DNA of 64,000 bases. It comes from Bemisia tabaci. Its lineage: Eukaryota > Arthropoda > Insecta > Hemiptera > Aleyrodidae. The stretch's first letter is position 1. Every line of letters starts with the position of its first letter. Positions 46,058 to 56,624 of the stretch are shown piece by piece. Below the pieces are notes generated by a model. It worked only from the letters and a program-made list of their open reading frames with translations. It searched no databases and was not told the origin of the DNA. The DNA is taken from NCBI RefSeq assembly GCF_918797505.1, contig NC_092793.1, positions 63,421,660 through 63,485,659 on the forward strand, given 5' to 3'. Position numbers and translations under genes: made by a program.

Positions 46058-47809
46058 TGTATGTATGTATGTATAAAGTCGCTTTTATAGCGCTCTTTGG
46101 CGCTCTGCGACCCCTAGCCGCCAAAGTCCCCTATCCTCCCAAAGCCCTTCAGGGAGTTGACAAACCCTCATTTCTTCTAAAATCCCCTGTCGCCACCCTT
46201 TCACTGGGCGTCCCCTTCGTCTCCTTCCAGGAGGAACCCAATCAAGCAACTTCTTTGGCAGCCTTTCGTCCGTCATTCTATTGACATGACCATACCAGAC
46301 AAGCTGTCTGGTCATGACGTCGAATATGATGTCATTTTCGACTCCCATGATCTGACGCACTCTTTCATTGCGGACCCGATCTCTCCTAGAAATTCCAGCA
46401 GACCTCCTCCAGAAATCCATCTCCGTTGCTCTTAGCATCCCCTTTGTCCGCTCATTCAGCTGCCAAACTTCACATCCATATGTAAGAATACTCTTGACTA
46501 CAACGTCGTAAATTCTCCTCTTGTTCTCCTTGGAAATCCGAGGGTCCCAGAGGATTCCATTTAACATCGCTGTAGCCTTCCTTGCCAGGGTGTTTCTTTC
46601 CTTAATCGCTTGATCAGTTCTTCCATCCTGGGTCAACCGCACTCCCAAGTACTTATAGTGCTCGCAGCCTTTGATCTGCTGCCCATCCTCCAACTCAATG
46701 CTTTGCTGATCACCGCCAAAAGTCATCTTCTCAGATTTGGATATGCTGACTTCCAGACCCCACTTCCGATACTCTTCTACTAACTTGCGCATCATGTATT
46801 CCGCGTCGTCTTGATCTTGAGCAACCACCACCTGGTCATCAGCAAAGCACAGAGTGAACAGAGTTTCAAGATCACCCAAGGGGACACCCATACCAGAACA
46901 TTTCTTTTTCCATTCTTTTAGCACGCACTCGAGATAAATTTTAAATAATGTTGGCGACAAACAACATCCCTGTTTTAAACCCTTTGTAACATAAAATCCC
47001 GCTGACAACCCCCCATGGCACTTAATTTTGGTAAAACTCCCTTTATAAAATCGCTTAACAGCGTCAATCAACCCCCCGTTAAAATTCGATTTTTCCAAGG
47101 CCTCCCAAAGTTTCACCAACGGCACACTGTCATACGCCTTCTGGAGATCCACAAAAATTAAATGCAGCTCCTGAGCTACGGCCATTTTCTTCTCAATGAC
47201 CTGGACAATAACAAAGAGGTGATCTATCGTAGACCTGCCAGCTCGAAAACCAGCCTGCTCCTCTGCTTCGTGATCTTGCCATTCGTCCTCGATCTTCGCT
47301 TTCAGTATCTTCCCGTACACTTTGCTTATTGTCCCGGTCACTGAGAGCCCCCGGTAGTTGTTACAATCGTCCTTCCTTCCCTTCTTTTTGTAGATGGCCT
47401 TGATCCAGGACTCCTTTCACTCCCCTGGCACCTCGTCACCCCTAATGCATTGCTGCATCAGCTTTCTGAGGCACTCGAAGAGCTTAGAAGTCCTGCTCTT
47501 AACCAACTCGACAGGGATTCCACCTGGACCCGGTGCTCTGCCATTTTGCAGCTCTTTGACCGCTTTAATAATGTCACAAGTGTGAATCTCCAAGTTGTTC
47601 ATTCTTCCGTTGTCCGTGCTGCTGTCTCGAAACTCTGGGCGCCTTTCCGTCAAAAGATCTTTAAAATGATCCTCCAGTTTTTTAAGTGATATCGGAGACA
47701 AGATATCCCGCTTCATGTCCCTGCGTAAACCTTTAATTAGCTTCCAACTCTCGGCACTTTTTCTTCCCCCTAGGTAGGTGTTGATTCGATTACAGTTGCT
47801 TTCCCGAGC
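46058..47809 (-). mobile_element. 5'-truncated LINE, (TACA)n tail, 11-bp TSD
   Basis: A minus-strand insertion of 1.75 kb. The 3' tail is (ATAC/TACA)n at 46058-46078. It is flanked by the exact 11-bp repeat GGCAAAACGTA at 46047-46057 and 47810-47820. The 5' end is truncated just before the reverse-transcriptase domain. Sister of 43517-44208. Confidence 0.92.
46085..47809 (-). pseudogene. LINE ORF2: reverse transcriptase and C-terminal domain, one nonsense codon
   Basis: One frame is open from the truncation point (47809) to the stop at 46085, except for a single TGA at 47417-47419. There, related elements usually have W in the block before the RT core (VPGE-stop-KESWIKAIYKK), so a TGG-to-TGA change is likely. 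N-terminal part: GRAPGPGGIPVELVK. After the stop: NNYRGLSV, GFRAGRSTIDH, FVDLQKAYDS (first catalytic Asp), LKQGCCLSPTLF and FADD (residues 166-169 of the 418-residue lower part), then the same YKYLG / MDFWRRSAGISRR / WYGHV / RRRRGRP blocks as 43519-44184. It would copy the element RNA at a nick; the endonuclease is missing. The retained FADD and otherwise open frame point to a fairly recent copy. I cannot fix the clade by eye. Confidence 0.94.
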
Positions 47810-47867
47810 GGCAAAACGTACCTTTCAGCATAACATGTGCTGAGACATGGCATCAATAATGAATATA

Positions 47868-48696
47868 CAGGGTGAACCAAAAGTCCCTTCCACCCCCTCC
47901 AACTTTTTACCCAATTGAGGTAAAGATTTGAAACTTGGGGGATGTCCCTAGGTCAAAGAGAGCTACTTTTTGGCCCCCCTAAAATTTTCAGGGGGCCTCT
48001 TGGGGGGGGGGGGGGAAGGACCCCAACTTTTAATTTCCAAATGGAAGACCCCCTTTGTGATAGCTCGCTCGAAAGAGCATTAAAAAAAAAAAAAACTTTT
48101 CGCGCAAACGTGAAGTCAATATCTCAAACCGGTACAAATTGGCGGCCGGTTAAAGTTCAAAACGGCCGAATATTCACACAGGTTATTTGTCAATGGAGTT
48201 TCGCGAAAATCGGTTACTGAAGGTATTTCGACACGAGAAAAACGAATTTGACGTTAGATTTTTTTAAAAAAAAAAACCGACATTTTCAAAATGGCCGCCG
48301 GTTAAAGTTCAAAATGGCCGAAAATTGCCACCTTTTATGCTGATGGATTTGCCTATAACTTGGAATTTTGGGGTATTTTGGCATAAGATTAACTCATTTG
48401 AACTTAGATTTCTAAATAAACAAATTTTCGGCCATTTTGAATTTTTACCGGCGGCCATTTTGAAAATATCGGATTTTTTGAAAATCTAACGTCAAATTCG
48501 TTTTTCTCGTGTTGAAATACCTGCAGTTACCGATTTTCGCGAAAATCCATTGACAAATACCTTGTGTGAATTTTCGGCCATTTTGAACTTTAACTGGTCG
48601 CCATTTTGTACCGGTTTGAGATGTTGACTTCACGTTTGCGCGAAAAGTTTTCTTTTTGTATGCTCTTTCGAACGAGCTATCACAAAGGGGGTTTTC
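47868..48696. mobile_element. TA-flanked palindromic MITE, right end truncated
   Basis: Begins CAGGGTGAACCAAAAGTCCC after TA (47866-47867). 48042-48310 pairs with 48430-48696 (GTGATAGCTCG.TCGAAAGAGC, CGCGCAAACGTGAAGTCA, AAATGGCCGCCGG). The outer 170 bp of the right arm is missing. The matching outer end occurs alone at 58985-59151. Confidence 0.82.
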
Positions 48697-49424
48697 CATT
48701 TTTCCACGAAAGCTTTGACTCCTAACAAGCTCACTTACTTCCTCACGAAGAGATTATTTATGTGGATGGAAAATCAGTGAGTCAAAACACTTACATATGA
48801 CTCCGAACCATATTGCAGGCTCACACACAACACATATGAGAGAGCTCCCAAACTACACTGCAATCTGCAGATCAATGCGCCTCGCGCAAACTCAAACTTG
48901 TTACGTCGCCACTGGGGACGGACGGTACCTCTGGACGGTATGCACATACGCATTTTGCGGTCTGCGCATGCGCTGGAGCGAGGAGAGACGTTGATTGCAG
49001 ACATTTTTTCGTCAGACGTACCATGTGTTTACCACAGTTCCCCAAATGCGATTGGCGGAAGGCAAAAATTTTGGCCCATGCCTTACACTCTTCCATTCCC
49101 TGATGTTCAAATTCAAACTGCGTGCTTTAACGCATTCTCACCGGAAACAGTCGGTAGATGCTCTCAACGCGGTTTTGTTTTTCTCCATGAGGGCAATAAT
49201 GTCCCAAGACCGGCAGAAAACAATCTTACGTAACTTCACAAGATTGCATTATGTTTGGTCCTATTGTAAATTCAGTATGTGTAATTAATTGTAAAGACCA
49301 TCGATTTCACTTCATTTGTCAAAAAATTAGGTCAGACGAAGAAAAGGAAGCATTGGTCAAAAACCGCGGAAAAGCCAATCTTCGCTCATATAGCGAAGTT
49401 TGGCACCCTCCACGGGTTCCACAG
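48697..49424. other. Unassigned sequence
   Basis: Overlapping frames on both strands at 48774-49288 show no recognisable domain and no coding signature I trust. Confidence 0.4.
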
Positions 49425-49760
49425 GCAGGAAATACCGGGAAATGTCAGGAAATTATAAAATGTCAGGGAAAATTGTTGGGTCACCTTTACTTGCTCTCTA
49501 CATAGAATGGTTTTGACGTTTCGATCAACACATTTCATCTAAAAACTGTTCTGATAATGTCTTATTAACCAGTTGGCATGTCTGCAATCGTCAGAGAGAA
49601 TTGTTGGGTCACTTTTGTTTGCTGTCTGTAATGGATTCAACGTTTCGAACAGCACATTTTATCTGGAAACTGTTCCTAATAATGCATGTCTTCACTCTTC
49701 AATCGTCAGGAAATTTCCCTAAATAGTGTCAGGGAATTTCAGTTTCTGAAGTCTGTGGCA
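49425..49760. repeat. Dispersed repeat (TCAGGGAAAA family), copy 2
   Basis: Shares the order of words with 33830-34107 (ATACCGGGAAATGTCAGG at the start, GTGGCAATCCTG at the end). It carries an internal duplication: ATTGTTGGGTCAC...AAACTGTTC at 49467-49555 and 49598-49675. Confidence 0.65.
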
Positions 49761-50521
49761 ATCCTGCCTCTAGCGCGTTTCATTTTGCCTTGAGAAAAAA
49801 AATCCCTTAAAAAAAAATAGAAACAATTTTAGAGGAAATATGACGAGGTTTAATTTTGTAAGTGACCAATTTCATAAGTGAAGTTTGTCCGCAGATCAAT
49901 TATTGGCGAATTGCAGGTAAAAAGAAAAAAAAATTATATTCCGGTAACGAAAGAAGAGAAAAAAAGCAATAGTCGACCTTTTTCACCGAATTTTTGGCGC
50001 CAAGTTGAAATTCGAATTAAGCGTCGAAAGTTACATAGGAAACTCCGAGAATATTACAATTCGGGATTTTTTTAGACTATGGCCCCTTTTATGGTCTATT
50101 TTCCCGGACTAAATGAACAACTCAAAACAATCAAACCGTGCATCCCAAGTTTTTCGGCTATTTTTCCACTTGCTCCTGGACTTTATACTTGTTCCATGAG
50201 CGGTATCCGAGAATCGAAGAAAGCGAGGTAGATTTAGCTTAAATTTTGACTTGTTTCCTAAGGAAGCGATATGGAAATTTGGTGAGTCAGAGCTATTTTG
50301 TCTAATGGCACTTGATGGTTTCCGGACTTCTCGTCAAACACTCGGGGGTTGTCTAACTGCGTTGAAAAAAAAATTCCTCCCTCGTACGCTTGCGGTGAAT
50401 TAATAATCGGCGTAGACGAAACACGGCAACCCTGGAGTTCTACGTGTCGTACGCTTAATATAGTCGGTGCCGTTTAAGTGTCAAAAACCCCACCCTCCTA
50501 CTCCCAGCCAGTTATCGACTG
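49761..50521. other. Unassigned sequence
   Basis: No gene or repeat recognised. Confidence 0.4.
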
Positions 50522-50785
50522 ATGAGCGCCCAATTAGAGCACGGTTTAGTGCTGAGACTTGGCTTCGACGGCATTTCTGAGGAAACCTTGATTGCTCCGG
50601 CTTTTTATCGCTCCTCTGAAGTAAGGATGTATCTCGATTTCTACGTTAGCCCTGTTTTATATACAAGTATATGCTTTCTGGGGCCTATGTGGAAACGCCT
50701 TGCCATTGCTTTTCTGTCCAGCCTAGTGGCTTTAATTTGGAAACAAAGCGTTAGGAAATTAGAGGATATGCTAGTTAGGCATTAG
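50522..50785 (+). other. Unidentified ATG-started ORF, 87 aa
   Basis: Starts at ATG 50522 and stops at TAG 50783-50785. One hydrophobic segment (VSPVLYTSICFLG and LAIAFLSSLVALIW, residues about 42-72) could be membrane-spanning. No family recognised and no neighbouring exon seen. It may be incidental. Confidence 0.15.
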
Positions 50786-51076
50786 CCTCGAACGGAAAAT
50801 CGTAGACATCGAGTAGTTCCGGGGGAGGGGGGGGGGGAGAAGAAAAGCCGGAAATATTCGCTCCAACAACGTCACCATTAGGATGCCCATTGCTCAATGG
50901 TGTCATCAAAGGATGCTCGTTGGCGTTATCAATGCGTAACCTAATGACTTCATCAGCCGGAAGCACGCGTGAATGGCCGAATGCAGCTGGAGATGACCGG
51001 ACATAGTCGAGATTACCCGAAATAAGCCGAATGGAATCTTGATGCAACCAACGGTTATCGCTTCGGTGATTTGGGG
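50775..51076 (-). other. Possible decayed coding fragment, unidentified
   Basis: A minus frame open from the 15-C tract (complement of 51073-51087) to the stop at 50775. It has mixed composition (GNLDYVRSSPAAFGHS, NANEHPLMTPLSNGHPNGD) before a poly-Pro run created by the G tract at 50821-50838. There is no ATG at its start. The G tracts at both ends and the lack of a family match leave this weak. Confidence 0.18.
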
Positions 51077-51194
51077 GGGGGGGGGGGATATAAAAATAGT
51101 AAGTTAATAAGAAAATAAAAATTTCTTTTTAAAAATCGTTAAAAAATTCGCGTAAAAACGTAAACTTTATAACACTGTGGAGAAATGTTTTAAA

Positions 51195-51945
51195 GTCCAA
51201 GTCCAAGGGTCACATAACCCGGCAGTCTTCTGGGTCAGCCCTGTTGGTAATTAAGCTGGGTCGCGGGACCAAAAATTGATGCCGTATCGGGCCGCAAGCC
51301 GAGGCCCGAGGGTCCGGCCTCAAAAGTTGAAGCCCATGTTGGTCCCTAAGCCAGCATCAAACCTCAGCATCAGCGCTTGATGCCGGCTCGGTCGGCACGC
51401 CAGCATTGGGCTTCAATGCCCGAAGTCGGCGCCGGCAGGTTGCGCGCGTTGGGCGCGGCGCCGCATGCCCGCACGGCCGCTACCTGGGCATACGGCATTA
51501 ATGCTGAAGCTACGAGTCGATGCTGTACGGCATAACCTCATGAGGCGCCTCAAATGCCTGCGCGGAACACCCCTTTGTCTATGTTTTCCATTGGCGCGGC
51601 GGCCCACGCCTCGCAGAAAAGTTCTACGAAGTGGACGCCGAAGATGGGTTGAAAACACAGCCCGGTGCGATTAGCCGCCCGGCAGCCGGGCCCGGGGCGC
51701 TGGCATCCGATTTGTGTAAATGAAGTCGCTTTACTTTTGATGCTAGGTACCCAGCATCAAAATTGATGCGGCATCAGGAAGTCATGCCGGGTGTCGGTTT
51801 CACCAGGTTCAGCCGCCTCACGGGCAAATGCGATCCCCCGGCGCACTGTCTGATGTGGCATGAAAGTCCGCGCCGGATACCCGCCTTGCGCGCCGATGCC
51901 GCTCCGTTTATGATGTTGCTTCAAACCTCAGCTGTAAATCCCTGC
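51195..51945 (+). repeat. GC-rich dispersed repeat, copy 2 (segment A inverted, then B)
   Basis: 51195-51560 is the reverse complement of 25422-25780. 51561-51945 runs in the same direction as 25788-26180. The junction is sharp: AAATGCCTG followed by CGCGGAACACCCC, which in copy 1 is preceded by GATGGATT. Otherwise the two copies are close by eye. Confidence 0.85.
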
Positions 51946-51950
51946 TCTCT

Positions 51951-52325
51951 AGTTCAAACGTTAACCAACTTACAGCGTTTTGAAAATGACATGTCGAGCT
52001 GACTTTACGTAACCTTAATAAGATGAGTCTCTTACTCTTCTTCACTGGAAGACTGAACACTAGTTAGCCTCTCAAAGTAGTACCTTACCTTACTTTCCAC
52101 ACGGCGTCGTAACCATTTTTCGCACTTCTGCAAACAAGTCCTGGAGGAATCAGCTAGATTTGTCATTTTCAAAACGCTGTAACTTGGTCATCTTTTGACC
52201 TCGAGAGCTCTCGTTGATTTTATTTTATCAGTCATCACCAGCACCATAACGTCACACAAATTGCATTTTGTTATCAGCCACTGTTCATCAGAAGAAAAAA
52301 AACGTGCAGTACTTTTGAGACACCC
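51951..52325 (-). mobile_element. Second mariner remnant, same family as 15452-16263
   Basis: The right TIR (52163-52325, ending GTGCAGTACTTTTGAGACACC in place of ...GGGACAACC) and a fragment of the left TIR (51972-51995, CAGCGTTTTGAAAATGAC) enclose the last ~35 codons of the transposase on the minus strand. It is more diverged and more deleted than the first copy and abuts GC-rich repeat copy 2. Confidence 0.8.
52032..52138 (-). pseudogene. Mariner transposase C-terminal tail, second copy
   Basis: Read on the minus strand to TAA at 52032-52034. The frame ends in TSVQSSSEEE, identical to the end of the transposase fragment at 15721-15981, preceded by a diverged form of its C-L-K-K-W-E-E-R-L-R-R-C-V stretch. 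Only the tail remains. The shared C-terminal motif shows the two elements belong to one mariner family. Confidence 0.8.
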
Positions 52326-52403
52326 TTTGTGTAGTGGGTATGTTCTGACTACTAAAATTTTACGCAAAACTAATTAATTTTTTTTTTTAAATATCTGTTT
52401 CAG

Positions 52404-52516
52404 GTAAGCCATCCCTGTTATTTCTTTTCACCGTGGTTGCCATGTGCACAAGAGAAGAGCTCATGAAGGAGAAGAATATTGAGGGGAAGACATATGAGTT
52501 TCTTTTTGGTTTGTAA
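52404..52516 (+). other. Candidate host-gene exon, unidentified
   Basis: A pyrimidine-rich tract followed by CTGTTTCAG (AG at 52402-52403) looks like a splice acceptor. The next frame reads KPSLLFLFTVVAMC, then an acidic/basic stretch (TREELMKEKNIEGKTYEF), then FG. It meets GTAAGC at 52513-52518, a donor-like site overlapping an in-frame TAA at 52514-52516. The hydrophobic stretch followed by a charged helix would suit the start of a secreted or membrane protein. It lies outside identified repeats. The partner exons were not found, so this may be a coincidence of splice-like signals. Confidence 0.25.
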
Positions 52517-52714
52517 GCCCTTTTTTTGGATTTTTTATGAAAGTCACAATCCTTCTAAAAAATTAGAGCATGATTATCATGGGAGACGGTAAACTCTCAC
52601 TGTCAGATGCGATATTTTTTTTTTGACCGTCGAGGAAACTTCCTAACTTATACTTGTGAGACAACTTTTTCCACGACATGTTAAGGGACGGTATCAGAAA
52701 GTTATTCAATGGAC

Positions 52715-52995
52715 CAGTTTCGCTGGTCTCAGAATCATGTTTTAATGTTTAATGCTCTATTCTTGCAAATTAGTTAAAAATAATAAGATTTGTCTAAACA
52801 GCAACTTCCTACGTCCAAAACTAATCAAGAATTCGCGCTTTGAAAAAGTTAACTTACGACGTCATCCACCGCGGTAGTGACATTCTTGGTTTCTTTCACC
52901 TTGCTTTCATCCAAGTCTCACGTTGAGTAACCAGTGCAAATGCCTCTATTCGATCGATGAAAGCAAGGTGGAAGAAACCAAGGGTGCCACCACCC
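52715..52995. repeat. Foldback repeat (CTTGGTTTCTTCCACC family), copy 2, partial
   Basis: Matches the left and middle parts of 34110-34580 (AACAGCAACTTCCTACGT, TTGGTTTCTTTCACCTTGC, GTTGAGTAACC) and lacks the right arm. Confidence 0.75.
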
Positions 52996-53620
52996 ACGGT
53001 TCGTTTGAGCCCAAGTTAAATAAAAAGTCGATGCACTCATGATTTCTCTTTAGAACCTCGAAGTATGGTGTAAATTCATTACTTTAAGCTCTAAACGAAA
53101 ATGTTCTGTCGAGCTCTCGGAAAATATGGCCGATTCGAACGTTTTTAGCCATGAATCGGCTGAAAATTGCTGATTACGGAGCAAATATCCAATAATTATG
53201 CTGTACTCTTTGTTTTTTGAAGTTGCGGGGGCGTCGGGGGCAGGAAAAGACCTTTTTTTTTCTTTCATTTCCCTCCCCCGCCCCCTTCCACAAAAAACCA
53301 TTTACACCCATGCATATACATGCGTCCAAATTGATATGCATGTCTTGCTAGTTTGAGTCGGTGGGTTGGACCCAAAGTAAAATACCGATGACCCAACACG
53401 AAAATTGCACACTAGCCTTCGCCCTCCGAAGGTTGAGGCTTCCGAAATAGAGTGAATCCCTGATCAGGCTAGGCAAGGCATGGGACCGGTGATAAACGAA
53501 AAATCAGAAACATCATTTAGGGGCCGCGGGAAAAGGCGGAGGACATACATAAAGCTCCTTAAAGAGTACGAAGGCTCCTGAAATAGTTTCCGAGTCCCCG
53601 GACACGCCCCCCTTCCGATA

Positions 53621-53962
53621 ATCAGGGGGAGCAACGATGTAGAATTTTTGAAATAATACCGAGGGAGCGTAGGATGTTTTTCACAACAAAATATTTTTCG
53701 GAATTTGCTGGACCCCCCGATTGATCAGGTGTGTCACCAGGGGGGGGGGGGGGGGGGCTTTCACACGCCCCACTTAGGGGCAGCGGGAAAAGATCAGGGG
53801 GAGCAACGATGTAGAATTTTTGAAATAATACCGAGGGAGCGTAGGATGTTTTTCACAACAAAATATTTTTCGGAATTTGCTGGACCCCCCGATTGATCAG
53901 GTGTGTCACCAGGGGGGGGGGGGGGGGCGCTTTCACACGCCCCACTTAGGGGCAGCGGGAAA
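53621..53962. repeat. 172-bp tandem duplication containing poly(G)
   Basis: Two nearly identical units, 53621-53792 and 53793-53962 (ATCAGGGGGAGCAACGATG...GGGGCAGCGGGAAAA). Each carries a long G run (18 and 16 G). A partial third unit begins at about 54052. The frames at 53705-54088 are consequences of the repeat. Confidence 0.92.
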
Positions 53963-54351
53963 AGGGGGGCATACATAAGACGTCATAAGGCTCCTTATAG
54001 AATAGGAAGGCCCCTGAAATATTTTCAGGGTCCTCGGACACGCCCCTCTATAATCAGGGGGAGGAACGGTGTTGAAATCGTGAAATAAATCCGATACCCC
54101 GCCATCCTAAGAGTAATTTTTGACGCGTTGCCAACCTATGAAAATGAAATGACACTGTAACCGAAAATACTTGATTTTGGCCGATTTTCACCATTTTTGA
54201 ACGCATCTTTTTAAGGAAAATTGCGAAAAGCAGTGTTTTGTAGGAGATAAAAATTGTTGTGCCGGAAAACACTAAAAAGATGAATATTATCAATTTTGTA
54301 ATAAAAAACCCGAATTTTTGAGAATTTAAATGAAAATATTCCTGTAACCTA

Positions 54352-54435
54352 ACCTTACCTAACCTAACCCAACCCAACCTAACCTAACCTTACCCAACCA
54401 GACCAGACCCAACCCAACCTAACCTAACCTAACCG
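54352..54435 (-). repeat. Interstitial degenerate (TTAGG)n
   Basis: Repeated CCTAACCTAACC with CCCAACC and CTTACC variants on the plus strand, i.e. TTAGG-like on the minus strand. The interruptions and location inside a foldback element argue against a telomere. Confidence 0.75.
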
Positions 54436-55085
54436 AATGTACAATGGTGAACATGAAAATTATGGAACACAATTCAATTTCGGGAAAACAATTTTTATTC
54501 TATTTAGACACAGTTAGGATTCAAATTACGCGCCATTACGTGTTTCGGAGATTTGTATTCAAAGATTGGCAACAGATTTCCAGCCACTAACGCTTTATCA
54601 GCTGACGGCGAGAAATGCTGTTATGTGTCGGATTCTGCAATTCATAAGCAGGGTTATCTTAAAGAAAAACTACTTTTCCGATACTATTTTAAAGACTCCC
54701 CAATGATTAGGTGTGCCACGTGGGGGGGGGGGGGGGTTATCACCCCACCATACCACAGTAAAACGACCAACCAACTCAAACTAGCAGCAGGACATGCATA
54801 TCAATTTGGGCGTATGCATATGCATGGGTGTAAATTATTTTTTATGTGGGGAGCGTGGGGCGGGGGAGAGGAATGAAGGAAGAGAAGGCCTTTTCCTGCC
54901 TCCGACGTCCCCACAACTTCAACAGACAAAGAGAACAGCCATTAATATTGGATACTCGCTCCGTAATCAGTAATTTTCAGCAGAATCAGGGCTAAAAACC
55001 ATCAAATCGGTCATATTTTCTAAGAACTCGACGGAATATTTTCGTTTTTGGCTTAAAGTAGTGGATTTACATCATACTTCACAGG

Positions 55086-55896
55086 ACCGAGGCTCGATTT
55101 GGGCCCGATGCCTCAACCCCCGACCCGGAGGACCAGAGTTTGATTTTGGAGTTGCCTCTCCTAGACAGGTTGCTTTCACTGCAGCTAACAGCCCTGTCTG
55201 CCCTTCCCTTGGGTGATTCCTACGGATGTTTCAAAATTACATACCATCTCGTCAACTAACCAATTGGCCCGCGTTACTGCATCTTGTTCCTCGAACGGAA
55301 ACAATAACCGCCCAATTCGCCTCCGAGTTCGGGATTCGGGAGGCGAAATTCCTTTACCTGCTCAGACCTCTTGATCGAATATTTCGATTGGAAAGCGACG
55401 CTTGTATTGGGCGTTCGCGAACTCGGAGGGAGATCAAATTAATTTTAATTCCCTCTCGACCCCTGCTAATCAGAGACGACTCATAAAAGTAGGGGGTGCC
55501 TCTCGGCCCGCGATTTGTATTGCGGCTCTTATTTTCTCTTTGATTGAGACCAAGACGTATCGGGATGGATAGGGATATTTTCTTTACATTTAGATAGGAA
55601 TAAAAGGAGAATGGTTTCTTTATATTTGCATTAACAGGGAGATAGATCGTAATCGGGATGCATCGAAATCAAAAGAGGACGGAAAATAAGTTAAGAGCTT
55701 CAGCAAAAAAGTGTGGGGGGGGGGGGTCCAAAGCGGGACGCGGAGTAGAATTCGAGGGAGCATTTTGACAACGCGGACGAGTATCAATTTGCCGTATTTT
55801 CGAGTTATTTGAACAGATGAACTTTGGACGAGCCGCTTGTTTGACAACAATTTACGGCTGCTTTTGTGTCTGTCGATGCCGATGTGAGGGCTAGGG
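55086..55896. other. Unassigned sequence with a local inverted repeat
   Basis: CCGAGTTCGGGATTCGGGAGGCG (55323-55345) and GGGCGTTCGCGAACTCGGAGGG (55409-55430) contain short self-pairing words. No gene recognised; the frame at 55226-55486 spans these words. Confidence 0.45.
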
Positions 55897-56033
55897 CTTC
55901 GTTGAATCGCATCGCGTGGATGCTTTCGTCAAGAAGAAAGTCGCTTATATCAAGTGGAAACTGGGGCTTCTTTGAGTCGCATTGCGGAGATGCTTTCATC
56001 AAGAAGAAAGTCGCTTATATCAAATGGAAATGT
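55897..56033. repeat. 70-bp tandem duplication
   Basis: Two units with period 70 (TCAAGAAGAAAGTCGCTTATATC at 55929 and 55999). On the minus strand the units read DISDFLLDESI in different frames, because 70 is not a multiple of three. If this was once coding (minus, 55805-56033), the duplication has broken it. No family recognised. Confidence 0.85.
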
Positions 56034-56199
56034 TCAATCTACGCTATTGTACTCTTGATTCAAATCTTGAGGAAATCTTGACCGCAAATTCACGTCACTC
56101 GTTCTCTCCATTGCACTGTCTGCTCATCCATGTGGCCGCTCAATCGCATATTCTGTCCAGAGCTAAGAGTCACTCGATTGAGGTTTTTATTTAGTATTT

Positions 56200-56276
56200 T
56201 TCTTTCCTATTACTTTTTTTTTCCTTGTCTGTCTCTCTTTCTCTCTTTTTTTCTTTCTCTCTTTCTTTCTATTAGA
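56200..56276. repeat. Pyrimidine-rich simple sequence (TTTC/TCTC)
   Basis: Mixed TTTCTTTC and CTCTCT words; ordinary microsatellite-like DNA. Confidence 0.85.
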
Positions 56277-56622
56277 TGACCCAATCAAACAGCCCTGCTT
56301 GCACTTCTTGTCCAAATTCCCCCCTTAACAGCCCCTTAACAGTAGATCACGTTCTCAAGTTGCCCACGTTGTAAAGAAACCCGAAAACGTTTTTTTCCCT
56401 GCCCCTTACCCTCTCTTAAAAATTTACTTCTGAATACTCATCCTGTAAAACTCTTTGAATTTATGCGCTCCACTAAACTCAAAATTTAACCTTTCCCCTC
56501 AACCCTTTTTTACTTTTACTGATGTAACCTTAATTTCCATGTAAATATATTACCACTACTAATACGTTCTTTAGAGGTGTAAATGGCCTTAGATGCTAAA
56601 GCACCGCTTTAAAATAAAATTA
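56277..56622. other. Unassigned sequence
   Basis: Nothing recognised. Confidence 0.4.
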
Positions 56623-56624
56623 TA

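Larger units (their letters stand above)
53055..55085. mobile_element. 2-kb foldback element, ~325-bp arms
   Basis: 53055-53380 pairs imperfectly with 54760-55085 (GAAGTATG.TGTAAAT, GATTACGGAGC, CCATGCATAT.CATGCG). The interior holds G-rich tandem units (53621-53962) and a CCTAA-like block (54352-54435). No transposase. Boundaries are approximate. Confidence 0.78.

Noticed and set aside
54352..54435. Telomere end
   Set aside because: The array is short, degenerate and embedded in a foldback element with unique sequence on both sides.
55805..56033. Protein with 23-residue tandem repeats (DISDFLLDESI)
   Set aside because: The DNA period is 70 bp, so the repeats fall in different frames; one continuous coding repeat is not supported.
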